This document shows, in pieces, positions 8,244 through 16,448 of a stretch of DNA of 33,303 nt. Made by a program: the position numbers and the translations under genes. Numbering within the stretch: the first letter of the stretch is position 1; the number at the start of each line of letters is the position of its first letter. Location: positions 1 through 33,303 of the forward strand of contig CALXJU010000019.1 of NCBI GenBank assembly GCA_944388705.1. The letters are read 5' to 3'. The notes under the pieces are model-generated. The model saw only the letters and a list, made by a program, of their open reading frames with translations. It had not been told where the DNA came from and made no database searches. Source of the stretch: an uncultured Clostridia bacterium (GTDB taxonomy: Bacteria > Bacillota > Clostridia > TANB77 > CAG-508).

Positions 8244-11200
8244 ATGAAAAAGAAATGTCTATTAACGGTAATACTTATAATGATAATATTTGTAATATTA
8301 TCTATACATAATATGGCTTTTGCAGTAGAAGTAAATTATAATAAAATTAACGGAATAAGACAATTTGTTACGGAAGCTCAAACTGCACAATCACAAGGCG
8401 AAGGTGCTGGACAATCATTTCTAGGAAAAACAATTAAACTAAATCTAGATGATATGTATCAAAGCGAATATTTATATTGTGTACAACATGATAAAGCATC
8501 TACAAAATGGAGTGATGCTACATTTAGGATAATGAACTATATAGAAATAGAACATAATACTGTTAAAAGCTGGCACTTCCCAAATGGAAACTCAAGTAAT
8601 GATGATGAAAATGATTATAGTAGAATAGATTATTCAGAGATAACAACTGTAAAAGAAAGCTCTGCAGCTGCATTGGCACTAGCATTAAATGGAGTATTTG
8701 GACAAACTAGATATAGAGTAGATGGAGTTGGAGATTATACAGAAACTCAAAAAATGCTTTGGCCTGCTTTCTATTATTTTCTACGTGACATACCTGATGA
8801 ACAAACAAATACAGTTGGAGCAATACTAGGATTAAATGCTAATACTGGTTCAATTGCACAAGAACCAGATAGTGAAACATATAGATTACAACTTTATGAT
8901 GCTTTAAAAAATGGAGCTACACAAACAAGTGTATCAATATATTTCTTAAGATGTGTTGATGGTGGTTCAAAAGGTGCGTCACAATGGCAACAAATGATAA
9001 TAGCTATTCCAAAACCAACCACACCAACTGTTACAATTAATAAGGTAGATAGTAATTCGGGATATACATTATCAAGAACAACATTTATAATTAGAGATAA
9101 CAAAAATAACCAATATATATCAAATATACAACCAGACGGAATTTTATCTTATACTTCAGATGAAAACCAAGCAAAACAATTTACAACTGGTATATCAACA
9201 TATCAACCTATAGTAATAGAAGGATTAGCAGAAGGAATATACACATTGAAAGAAATAAGAAATTTAACACCTGGTTATGGTTCAAATTCAGGAAAAGAAT
9301 TCCCAATTAAAGTAAATGCAGGAGGAACTACAGTTTCTATAAAAAATTCACCAGACATTATTACAGGAGATGATGGTGATGACCATGATGATGATTGGGA
9401 ACATAGACCTGGTTCAGGAAATGTAACAATTTCGGGAACTGTTTGGGAAGATGCTTTAGCAGGAAAAGCAAATACTAATAATAGTTCAAAAGATTCAGGA
9501 GAAAAAGGGATACAAGGTGTTAGAGTCTACTGGAGGACAAGTTCTGGAAGTCTTATAGCATCAACAGAAACTGACTCAAGCGGAAATTACAAGATGCAAG
9601 GAAAAATAACAATATATAACCACGAATATGGTGTAAGCAGTAGTGATTATAGTAAATTTAATAATTCTTATATAGAATTTGAATATAATGGACTAAAATA
9701 TACTACAGTAGCAAATGCTACTTCTGGACAAAATACATCAAAAGGAGTAGAAGTTTCAAATACAAGAGTTCAGTTAGATAATTATTTTGATGAAGTAAAC
9801 AGCCAAGGAGTATTAGGTAGTGGACAATTAAAATATCCATTATCATATACTACAGGTAATAATGTATCAACACTAAACCAAACTATAACAGATTTTATGG
9901 TAAGAGCAGATACAAAAAATGTAACAGAATTACTAGATGATTATAGTCATACTGATACTGATACAGGTAGTTATTGTATTGATCATGATGAATGGGAAGA
10001 TGAAGATGGAGATCTTCACGTAGATGACGAGTATGCACAAAGAACAGATGAATGGAATATTAAATATATGAACTTAGGACTAGTTCCAAGAGAACAACCA
10101 GATATAGCAATAACATCAGATATTCAAAAAGTAAGAGTAATAATGAAAGGTCAAGAATATACATATTTATATGGTAATAGAAATATATCAAGTGATGTAA
10201 ATGTAACAAATTATACAGTAAGCTTTGAAAAGAAATATAATCCAGGAGTATATACAAGACCTGTAAATCCATCAGATATAGCATATATACAAGATGCAGG
10301 TTCAAATGAAATGCAGGTATATGTAACATATATAATAAGGGCAAAGAATCAATCAGAAACACTGCCTGTAAGGATAAGAGAAATTGTAAATTACTATGAT
10401 GATGATTATGAAATAAATTCTGCAAATTCGAATGGATGGACAGAAATAAGTAAATATAACGAAACATATAGTTCAAATGGATATAAAGCAGCATATACGA
10501 CTCAACTTGATGGAGTAATGTTACAACCTCAACAAATATCAGATATAATAAGTATAGAATTTAGAGTTAAAAATGACACTGTAAAAACTTTAATAAATAA
10601 TCCAGAAATATTATTAAATAATATTTCAGAAATAAATGGTTATACTACATTCTATGGTGCAGATTCACAATGTGCTGAAAATAAAACTGCACAAGAAGTT
10701 GGAAAAACTAATACTCAATATTCAGGAGTTGATGTAGATTCAAGACCAGGAAATACAACACCAGGAAAACCAGAATCATATGAAGATGATACAGATATTG
10801 CTCCAACATTTAAATTAAATAAAAATGATGAATATAAGATTATATCTGGAACAGTATGGGAAGATACTGATGCAGACAACACATATGGAGAAAGACTTGG
10901 AAATGGTGTAAAAGACGGTAGTGAAAGAGGAGTAGCAAATGTTAAAGTAGAATTATTAAAAGCATATGATGAAGGTGAAATTTCAGACGAAGTAGTACAA
11001 ATATATAGAATCGAAAATGGTCAGGCTGTAACATATGATGCAGTAACATATACAGATTCTAATGGAGATTACAACTTCGAAGGAATAGTTACAGATAATT
11101 ATGTATTAAAATTCACATATGGTGATGCTGATAAAGGTACAGGACTAATAAATAATGGTGGAAGTTTTTCAGAACATTCAATTGGAGCTTCAACAATAAA

Positions 11201-12473
11201 CGGTAACTCAATAAATGCTAGAAACTATAAATCAACAATAATAACACAAGATCCAATAAAAGCAGTATTTAAAGATGATAATGGAGATGATAAATGGCAT
11301 TTAACATTACCAAATAATAGTTCAATAGCAATAGATGACTTGGATGACAGATTAAGTATACCATCATTACAATATTCTAACTTTAATGATAAAATAAATA
11401 TGACAGCATATAGCCCTTCATTCAGAGTACAAGTAGAATATACTGAAGAACAAACAACTCAAGTTGATGAAAATGGTGGAGATTTTGAAAATAAACCAGA
11501 CAATTTTGACTTCGGTATAATAGAAAGACCAAGAGAAGATATTGTAATAGATAAAACAATAGAAAACTTAAAAATAACATTAGCAAATGGACAAGTATTA
11601 ACAGAAGGAAATCCATATACAGAGGATATGAATTATGTAAGAGCATTAGGACAAACTGAAGTATTTAATAGAAATACATTCTTACAATCACTAGGAAGAG
11701 AAAAAGCATTATATATTGAAATGGATACAGAGTTAATACAAGGTGCAAGATTAGATATTCTATATGCGATAACTGTTACAAATAATAGTGAGATAGATTA
11801 TGAATATGATTCTAGAAATGGAGGTAATGGAGATTATTACTTCTATGGAGAAGCAAATTCACCATTAATAAAACCATCAGCAGAACTAGTAGTAGACTAT
11901 GTAGACACAGAACTTACATGTACAACAGAAACAGACTATAATGTAAATTGGACACAAATAACAAATGTAGAAGAAGACTTATTCAATAGAGGTTATATTT
12001 CAAATGCAACATTAGAAGCAATTAAGAATGGAAATTACCTAGTATTTACAACAGACATATTTAAAGATTTAGCACCAGGAGAATCACATAAAGAATATTT
12101 GTTTGCAAGTAAATTATTAGCAAATCAAGCTGAAGACTATGTATATGAAAACCATGCAGAAATTATCCAATTAAATGGTAAAATTGCTAGAAATATAGAT
12201 AGTGTAGCTAATAGCTCTAGAGAACAAGTTAGAAAAACATATAAACCAGGAGATTATGTACCAAGCTTATATAGAAATGAATTACATACAACAGGAGAAT
12301 TTAGAGAAGGAGTAGGACTACATCAACAAGATGATGATATGATTACAATTAGAATTACACCACCTACAGGATTATCAAACAATATAATATTATACATTTC
12401 AGTAGGAGCAGTAGCATTAGTTGTATTATCAGTAGGAATAATAGTAATCAGAAAAAAAGTTTTAGGTAAATAA
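8244..12473 (+). CDS. Giant adhesin-like protein with predicted thioester and CnaB domains
   Basis: A 1409-residue secreted protein. Its signal peptide is residues 1-27 (cleavage after AFA). Residues about 30-255 resemble a Cys-Gln thioester (TQXA-type) adhesin domain: YCVQHDK puts Cys79 in the usual context, and TETQKMLW puts Gln169 in a TQxxxW motif. Residues 263-370 look like a CnaB/SpaA domain able to form a Lys-Asn isopeptide: Lys267 (VTINKVD), Glu337 (TLKEI), Asn368 (SIKNSPD). SdrD-like domains begin near 393 and 866 (both SGTVWED). Asp-rich stretches lie at 376-385 and around Cys578. The end has TPPTG (1372-1376), a helix (1380-1402) and a basic tail, a variant sorting-like signal. The ATG is 9 nt after AGGAGG, which overlaps the end of the previous gene. 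Covalent host binding is inference. Confidence 0.78.
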   Translation: MKKKCLLTVILIMIIFVILSIHNMAFAVEVNYNKINGIRQFVTEAQTAQSQGEGAGQSFLGKTIKLNLDDMYQSEYLYCVQHDKASTKWSDATFRIMNYIEIEHNTVKSWHFPNGNSSNDDENDYSRIDYSEITTVKESSAAALALALNGVFGQTRYRVDGVGDYTETQKMLWPAFYYFLRDIPDEQTNTVGAILGLNANTGSIAQEPDSETYRLQLYDALKNGATQTSVSIYFLRCVDGGSKGASQWQQMIIAIPKPTTPTVTINKVDSNSGYTLSRTTFIIRDNKNNQYISNIQPDGILSYTSDENQAKQFTTGISTYQPIVIEGLAEGIYTLKEIRNLTPGYGSNSGKEFPIKVNAGGTTVSIKNSPDIITGDDGDDHDDDWEHRPGSGNVTISGTVWEDALAGKANTNNSSKDSGEKGIQGVRVYWRTSSGSLIASTETDSSGNYKMQGKITIYNHEYGVSSSDYSKFNNSYIEFEYNGLKYTTVANATSGQNTSKGVEVSNTRVQLDNYFDEVNSQGVLGSGQLKYPLSYTTGNNVSTLNQTITDFMVRADTKNVTELLDDYSHTDTDTGSYCIDHDEWEDEDGDLHVDDEYAQRTDEWNIKYMNLGLVPREQPDIAITSDIQKVRVIMKGQEYTYLYGNRNISSDVNVTNYTVSFEKKYNPGVYTRPVNPSDIAYIQDAGSNEMQVYVTYIIRAKNQSETLPVRIREIVNYYDDDYEINSANSNGWTEISKYNETYSSNGYKAAYTTQLDGVMLQPQQISDIISIEFRVKNDTVKTLINNPEILLNNISEINGYTTFYGADSQCAENKTAQEVGKTNTQYSGVDVDSRPGNTTPGKPESYEDDTDIAPTFKLNKNDEYKIISGTVWEDTDADNTYGERLGNGVKDGSERGVANVKVELLKAYDEGEISDEVVQIYRIENGQAVTYDAVTYTDSNGDYNFEGIVTDNYVLKFTYGDADKGTGLINNGGSFSEHSIGASTINGNSINARNYKSTIITQDPIKAVFKDDNGDDKWHLTLPNNSSIAIDDLDDRLSIPSLQYSNFNDKINMTAYSPSFRVQVEYTEEQTTQVDENGGDFENKPDNFDFGIIERPREDIVIDKTIENLKITLANGQVLTEGNPYTEDMNYVRALGQTEVFNRNTFLQSLGREKALYIEMDTELIQGARLDILYAITVTNNSEIDYEYDSRNGGNGDYYFYGEANSPLIKPSAELVVDYVDTELTCTTETDYNVNWTQITNVEEDLFNRGYISNATLEAIKNGNYLVFTTDIFKDLAPGESHKEYLFASKLLANQAEDYVYENHAEIIQLNGKIARNIDSVANSSREQVRKTYKPGDYVPSLYRNELHTTGEFREGVGLHQQDDDMITIRITPPTGLSNNIILYISVGAVALVVLSVGIIVIRKKVLGK

Positions 12474-12497
12474 TCTGACAGAAAGTTTATGATAAAA

Positions 12498-12527
12498 AAG
12501 AGCTCACATATTGACAAGTGAGCTCTT
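12498..12527. terminator. Hairpin ending the surface-protein operon
   Basis: AAGAGCTCAC (12498-12507) and GTGAGCTCTT (12518-12527) form a perfect 10-bp stem. On the plus strand the T-tract is short (CTTTAG). On the minus strand it is followed by six T. The loop contains the -35 box of the following tRNA-Lys promoter. Confidence 0.65.
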
Positions 12528-12539
12528 TAGTATTATAAT
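12511..12539 (+). promoter_or_regulatory. Consensus promoter of tRNA-Lys, embedded in the terminator hairpin
   Basis: TTGACA (12511-12516), exactly 17 bp, TATAAT (12534-12539): a perfect sigma-A consensus. The expected start is about 12546, six bases before the tRNA. The -35 lies in the loop and the spacer covers the 3' arm of the hairpin at 12498-12527. Confidence 0.85.
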
Positions 12540-12551
12540 AATTATTGTTAT

Positions 12552-12627
12552 GCACCATTAGCTCAGCTGGTAGAGCAACAGACTCTTAATCTGGAGGTCC
12601 TCGGTTCGAAGCCGAGATGGTGCACCA
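12552..12627 (+). tRNA. tRNA-Lys (anticodon CTT)
   Basis: The acceptor stem GCACCAT pairs with ATGGTGC, the T-loop is TTCGAAG, and CCA is encoded. The anticodon loop CTCTTAA gives CTT, reading AAG. It is a single-gene transcription unit with its own consensus promoter and its own terminator. Confidence 0.96.
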
Positions 12628-12633
12628 ATGTAT

Positions 12634-12676
12634 AAAAAGTTGACAAATCTATTATAAATAGAGTTGTCAACTTTTT
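12634..12676. terminator. Bidirectional terminator between tRNA-Lys and the capA-like gene
   Basis: AAAAAGTTGACAA (12634-12646) and TTGTCAACTTTTT (12664-12676) are perfect inverted repeats, extended inward by TCTATT/AATAGA. U-tracts exist on both strands. Confidence 0.85.
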
Positions 12677-12685
12677 GAATATTAT

Positions 12686-13915
12686 TTAAAAAATTATATT
12701 TTCTCCCATAGTTGTTTTAATTTTATTAAGTTCAGTTTTTAAAGTAGAATAAGTTTTTTGACCAATAGATTTATCCGTACCATTTTCATAATTCTCAATA
12801 GATTTTTCAATATCTAAAACTTTATATCTTTTAGTTTTTCCAGAAGAAGATTTATACATGTAAATAGGTACATAAGAAACTGAATCTATTGTAGTTTTAT
12901 TTGTTTCACCACTTTTAGTACATTCTATATTCAAAATAACTGAATTTCTAGTATTATCTTGATTTTGCCCAGAAATAAAGTTACCTAAAGAATAAATCAC
13001 AAAACAATCTTTAGTTGAGCCATCTTCAAGAGTAATAGTTTTTTTCTCCATAGGTTGTAAAACATGAGGATGACTACCTAAAATAATATCAACACCATTT
13101 GTAAATAAAAAATCAGCTAATTCTTCTTGTTCAGAATTTTGTTTTGTCTTATATTCAAGTCCCCAATGCATATTAACACAAATTAAATCTGGTTCTCGTT
13201 CTTTTGCAAGTTCAAGATGTTTTAATATTAAATCTTTATCAATTAGATTAATGCAATAAGGATTATTTTTAGGAACAGGAATTCCATTAGTTCCATATGT
13301 ATAAGCTAAAAATGCGATTTTAATACCATTAACATCTTTAATTAAAATTTCATTTTGAGATTCTGCAGAATCATATGTTCCCATATGAGAAATTCCAGCA
13401 TCATCTAAAAATTTTAAAGTGCTAGTAAGTCCAGAATATCCTTTATCTAAACTGTGATTATTAGCAGTACAAAGGACATCAATACCTAAATCTTTTAAAT
13501 TAGTAGCTAATTGTTCTGGAGAATTAAATGTAGGATAATTACTGTATCCTCTTTCTTTTCCTGCAAAAGTAGTTTCAATATTACCAATTGCTATATCTGC
13601 AGGTTCTATATATTGTTTAATATCTTCAAAAACATAAGAAAAATCATATGTATCAGAAGATGCAACATAAGCATCAGTATATTGTGAATTATGGCACATA
13701 ATATCTCCTATAACACTCATAGAAATATGCTTATCCTCAATTATAGGTGTTTCAGAAATATCACTTTCTGCAAGAGGAGCAGAAGTTTCAACAACATCAT
13801 CTCCACTAATTTTTGTTAATAATGCATATATGCTAACAAAAATAATTACTAAAAGTATAATAATTGCAATAATAAAACGAGTTTTATTAACAATTTTTAA
13901 TTTTCTTTTTCCCAT
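12686..13915 (-). CDS. CapA/PgsA-family (PGA_cap) membrane-anchored protein
   Basis: A 409-residue protein with an N-terminal membrane helix (about 13-35) and an extracellular calcineurin-like PGA_cap domain from about 64. Metal-site motifs are GD (70-71), NIET (112-115), NNHSLD (152-157), HWGLEY (250-255) and GSHPH (280-284). The family includes CapA/PgsA, needed for poly-gamma-glutamate capsule export, but many clostridial members stand alone with no known substrate, as here: no capB/capC lies nearby. The ATG at 13915 is chosen because AAGGGGG lies 8 nt upstream. A start 11 codons earlier has no ribosome binding site and would extend into the promoter region. Confidence 0.83.
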   Translation of the reverse strand: MGKRKLKIVNKTRFIIAIIILLVIIFVSIYALLTKISGDDVVETSAPLAESDISETPIIEDKHISMSVIGDIMCHNSQYTDAYVASSDTYDFSYVFEDIKQYIEPADIAIGNIETTFAGKERGYSNYPTFNSPEQLATNLKDLGIDVLCTANNHSLDKGYSGLTSTLKFLDDAGISHMGTYDSAESQNEILIKDVNGIKIAFLAYTYGTNGIPVPKNNPYCINLIDKDLILKHLELAKEREPDLICVNMHWGLEYKTKQNSEQEELADFLFTNGVDIILGSHPHVLQPMEKKTITLEDGSTKDCFVIYSLGNFISGQNQDNTRNSVILNIECTKSGETNKTTIDSVSYVPIYMYKSSSGKTKRYKVLDIEKSIENYENGTDKSIGQKTYSTLKTELNKIKTTMGENIIF

Positions 13916-13938
13916 AAAAAGAACCCCCTTATGGATAT

Positions 13939-13967
13939 ACAATAACATAATTCGACAAAAAATGCAA
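13939..13967 (-). promoter_or_regulatory. Promoter candidate for the capA-like gene
   Basis: Minus strand: TTGCAT (13967-13962), 17-bp spacer, TATTGT (13944-13939). It lies about 25 bp upstream of the chosen start. Confidence 0.5.
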
Positions 13968-13970
13968 TGC

Positions 13971-13999
13971 TAGACAAAAATGTAAAAATGTGGTATAGT
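13971..13999 (+). promoter_or_regulatory. Extended -10 promoter of the ABC-F gene
   Basis: TAGACA (13971-13976), 17-bp spacer, TATAGT (13994-13999), preceded by TGG (extended -10). The flank GTGGTAT resembles that of the promoter at 1605-1633. Confidence 0.7.
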
Positions 14000-14030
14000 A
14001 TATAAGAATAAAAAATTAAAGGAGGAAGCC

Positions 14031-15611
14031 ATGTTAACAACAAATGGAGTAACAGTAAGATTTGGAAAAAGAGTATTATTTGAAGATGTAAATATAAAAT
14101 TTGCTAAAGGAAATTGTTATGGAATAATAGGTGCAAATGGAGCAGGAAAATCTACTTTTTTAAAAGTATTATCAGGAGAAATAGAACCAAGTAAAGGTGA
14201 TGTATCTTTAGAAAAAGGAGAAAGATTATCTGTATTAAAACAGGACCATTTTGCATTTGAAGAATATACAGTAATAGATACTGTAATGATGGGAAATAGA
14301 GAATTATATGATATTATGAAAGAAAAAGAAGCAATATATATGAAACCGGATTTTTCTGAAGAAGATGGAATGAAAGCAGCCAAATTAGAAGAAAGATTTG
14401 CAGAATTAGATGGTTGGAATGCAGAATCAGATGCAGCAGTACTTTTAAATGATTTAGGAATTATTCCAGAAAATCATTATAAATTAATGAGTGAAATAGA
14501 ACCAAGAGAAAAAGTAAAAGTATTATTAGCACAAGCTCTATTTGGAAATCCTGATGTATTGTTACTAGACGAGCCTACAAATGACTTAGATTTAAAAAGC
14601 ATAAATTGGCTACAAGAATTCTTAATCAATTTTGAAAACACAGTAATAGTTGTATCACATGACAGATATTTTTTAAATAAAGTATGTACACATATTGCTG
14701 ATGTTGATTTTGGAAAAATAAAAGTATATCCAGGAAATTATGATTTCTGGTATGAATCAAGCCAATTAGCATTAAAACAGATGAAAGAACAAAATAAGAA
14801 AAAAGAAGAAAAAATTAAAGAATTACAAGAATTTATTGCAAGATTTAGTGCTAATGCTTCAAAATCAAAACAAGCAACTTCAAGAAAGAAAACATTAGAA
14901 AAAATAGAACTAGATGAAATAAAACCATCAAATAGAAAATATCCTTATGTAGATTTCAAACCAGATAGAGAACCAGGTAAAGAAATTTTACAAGTAAAAA
15001 ATATATCTAAAACAATAAATGGAGAAAAAATCTTAGATAATATTTCATTTGTTGTAAAACCAGGTGATAAAATAGCATTTTTAGCAGATAATGAAAATGC
15101 AAAAACAGTTTTATTCCAGATAATTGCTGGTGAAATAGAACCAGATGAAGGAGAACTAGTTTGGGGAACAACAATTACAAGTTCATATTTCCCAAAAGAT
15201 AATAACTATCTATTTGATACAGATGAGAATTTAACAGAATGGTTAAGAAAATATTCAAAAGACCCAGATGAAACATATGTAAGAGGATTTTTAGGTAGAA
15301 TGTTATTCTCAGGAGATGAATCATTAAAAAAAGCTAATGTAATTTCAGGAGGGGAAAAAGTAAGATGTGTATTAGCTAAGATGATGCTTTCAGGTGCAAA
15401 TTTCCTAATTTTTGATGAACCAACAAATCATTTAGATATGGAAAGTATAACAGCTGTTAATGATGGAATGAAAAAATTTAAAGGAATTATACTATTTACT
15501 TCACATGATCATCAGCTAACCCAAACTGTTGCAAATAGAATTATTGATATTAAAAAAGACAAGATTATTGATAGAGAAGTTACTTATAATGAATATTTAG
15601 GAATAGAATAA
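14031..15611 (+). CDS. ABC-F family ATPase, YkpA/YbiT-like
   Basis: A 526-residue soluble protein with two ABC ATPase domains and no membrane segments, the layout of ABC-F proteins that act on ribosomes or translation. Domain 1 has Walker A GANGAGKST (34-42) and Walker B LLLDEPTNDLD. Its signature motif is degenerate (SEIEPREK). A charged Lys/Glu-rich linker lies around 245-300. Domain 2 has a degenerate P-loop, ADNENAKT (352-359), but a good signature, ISGGEK, and Walker B LIFDEPTNHLD. To my recollection similar departures occur in the YkpA branch, so this is probably not decay. The specific role is unknown; antibiotic resistance is not implied. The ATG follows AAAGGAGG, with its own promoter. 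Confidence 0.88.
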   Translation: MLTTNGVTVRFGKRVLFEDVNIKFAKGNCYGIIGANGAGKSTFLKVLSGEIEPSKGDVSLEKGERLSVLKQDHFAFEEYTVIDTVMMGNRELYDIMKEKEAIYMKPDFSEEDGMKAAKLEERFAELDGWNAESDAAVLLNDLGIIPENHYKLMSEIEPREKVKVLLAQALFGNPDVLLLDEPTNDLDLKSINWLQEFLINFENTVIVVSHDRYFLNKVCTHIADVDFGKIKVYPGNYDFWYESSQLALKQMKEQNKKKEEKIKELQEFIARFSANASKSKQATSRKKTLEKIELDEIKPSNRKYPYVDFKPDREPGKEILQVKNISKTINGEKILDNISFVVKPGDKIAFLADNENAKTVLFQIIAGEIEPDEGELVWGTTITSSYFPKDNNYLFDTDENLTEWLRKYSKDPDETYVRGFLGRMLFSGDESLKKANVISGGEKVRCVLAKMMLSGANFLIFDEPTNHLDMESITAVNDGMKKFKGIILFTSHDHQLTQTVANRIIDIKKDKIIDREVTYNEYLGIE

Positions 15612-15618
15612 TTTATTG

Positions 15619-15669
15619 GAGACTGTCCCAAATTTTCCCAAAAGGAAATTTTGGGACAGTCCCGTTTTT
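15619..15669 (+). terminator. Long hairpin with GACTGTCCC ends and T-run
   Basis: GACTGTCCCAAATTTTCC (15621-15638) pairs with GGAAATTTTGGGACAGTC (15644-15661) over 18 bp with one mismatched position, followed by CCG and six T. It can terminate the ABC-F transcript. The unusually long stem with GGGACAGTC ends also looks like a REP-type palindrome. Confidence 0.8.
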
Positions 15670-15674
15670 TCCTT

Positions 15675-16301
15675 TTATATTAAAACAGATAAAATTCCAA
15701 CAATACCAAAAATAATAAAAATAGTATTAGAAATAATATCTATAGTATTTGATGAAACTTTTTTACTAATTATTTTCCCAAAAAATATAGCAATAGAATC
15801 ACTAATAACCATTCCAAATATAGAACCTAAAATCAGTGAAAATCGATATAATGGATATTGAATTCCAAGTCCTAATGAAGCGAGAAAAGTTTTGTCGCCA
15901 AGTTCTCCAATAGCAATGGTTAAAGCAACAATTAATATACAATTTTTTGTTAAAGAATTTATAAATTTAATAATAGTAGATGTAGAATGAGTTTTAGTAG
16001 AAATAGGAGTATCGTTTATTTTTTTCAATTTCCAAAAACCAAAAAAACCGAAAACTAAAAAAGTTATATATGTAATAAATTTTAAAATTGTAATAAAATA
16101 AATATTTCCTATATTGCTAATTTGACTACCAAATGTAATAGCCAAACCATGACTAAGAAGTGTTCCTAATACTACACCTAGTAATATATTAAAAGCTTTA
16201 TGTTTTCCTGAAAGAGATAAAACTAGAATTTGAGTTTTATCTCCAAGTTCAGAAAAAAATATAAAAATAAAAGATATAATAAAAGTATATAAAAATTGCA
16301 T
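15675..16301 (-). CDS. UPF0016/Gdt1 (TMEM165)-family membrane transporter
   Basis: A 208-residue protein of about six membrane helices with the two family signatures: SELGDKT (E18-T23) in the first half and GELGDKT (E133-T138) in the second. The acidic residues of these motifs form the cation site in Gdt1/TMEM165/MneA-type exporters, which move Mn2+ or Ca2+ across the membrane, so manganese or calcium homeostasis is likely. The halves are joined by a Ser/Thr-rich loop (about 97-112). I place the start at the ATG at 16301, five bases after GGAGAGG. An upstream TTG at 16319 precedes this ribosome binding site and is unlikely. No Mn riboswitch was recognised upstream. Confidence 0.85.
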   Translation of the reverse strand: MQFLYTFIISFIFIFFSELGDKTQILVLSLSGKHKAFNILLGVVLGTLLSHGLAITFGSQISNIGNIYFITILKFITYITFLVFGFFGFWKLKKINDTPISTKTHSTSTIIKFINSLTKNCILIVALTIAIGELGDKTFLASLGLGIQYPLYRFSLILGSIFGMVISDSIAIFFGKIISKKVSSNTIDIISNTIFIIFGIVGILSVLI

Positions 16302-16386
16302 AAAAACCTCTCCAATCAATAATATGCAAATAATATATATGATAGAAGCATCCGTAATAAAAAATGTGAAAGTTGTGTGAATATTA

Positions 16387-16415
16387 TTTACAAAAAAAGA
16401 GGTAAATGGTAATAT
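16387..16415 (+). promoter_or_regulatory. Extended -10 promoter of the ABC-2 transporter operon
   Basis: TTTACA (16387-16392), 17-bp spacer, TAATAT (16410-16415), with TGG just before the -10. Expected transcription start is near 16422, which rules out translation starts upstream of it. Confidence 0.65.
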
Positions 16416-16448
16416 GTGTTAAGAACAAAAAATGAGGAGGAAAAATTC

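Noticed and set aside
12639..12660. TTGACA in the tRNA-Lys terminator as a promoter
   Set aside because: There is no -10 box at acceptable spacing; it is simply part of the stem.
13916..13948. Longer N-terminus for the capA-like gene
   Set aside because: The earlier ATG has no ribosome binding site and would put the coding region into the predicted promoter; the ATG at 13915 follows AAGGGGG.
15616..15861. Short plus-strand reading frame
   Set aside because: It is antisense to the UPF0016 gene, begins inside the terminator hairpin, and has no ribosome binding site.
16416..16448. Upstream GTG start for the ABC-2 ATPase
   Set aside because: It overlaps the predicted -10 box and transcription start; GAGGAGG lies just before the GTG at 16449.
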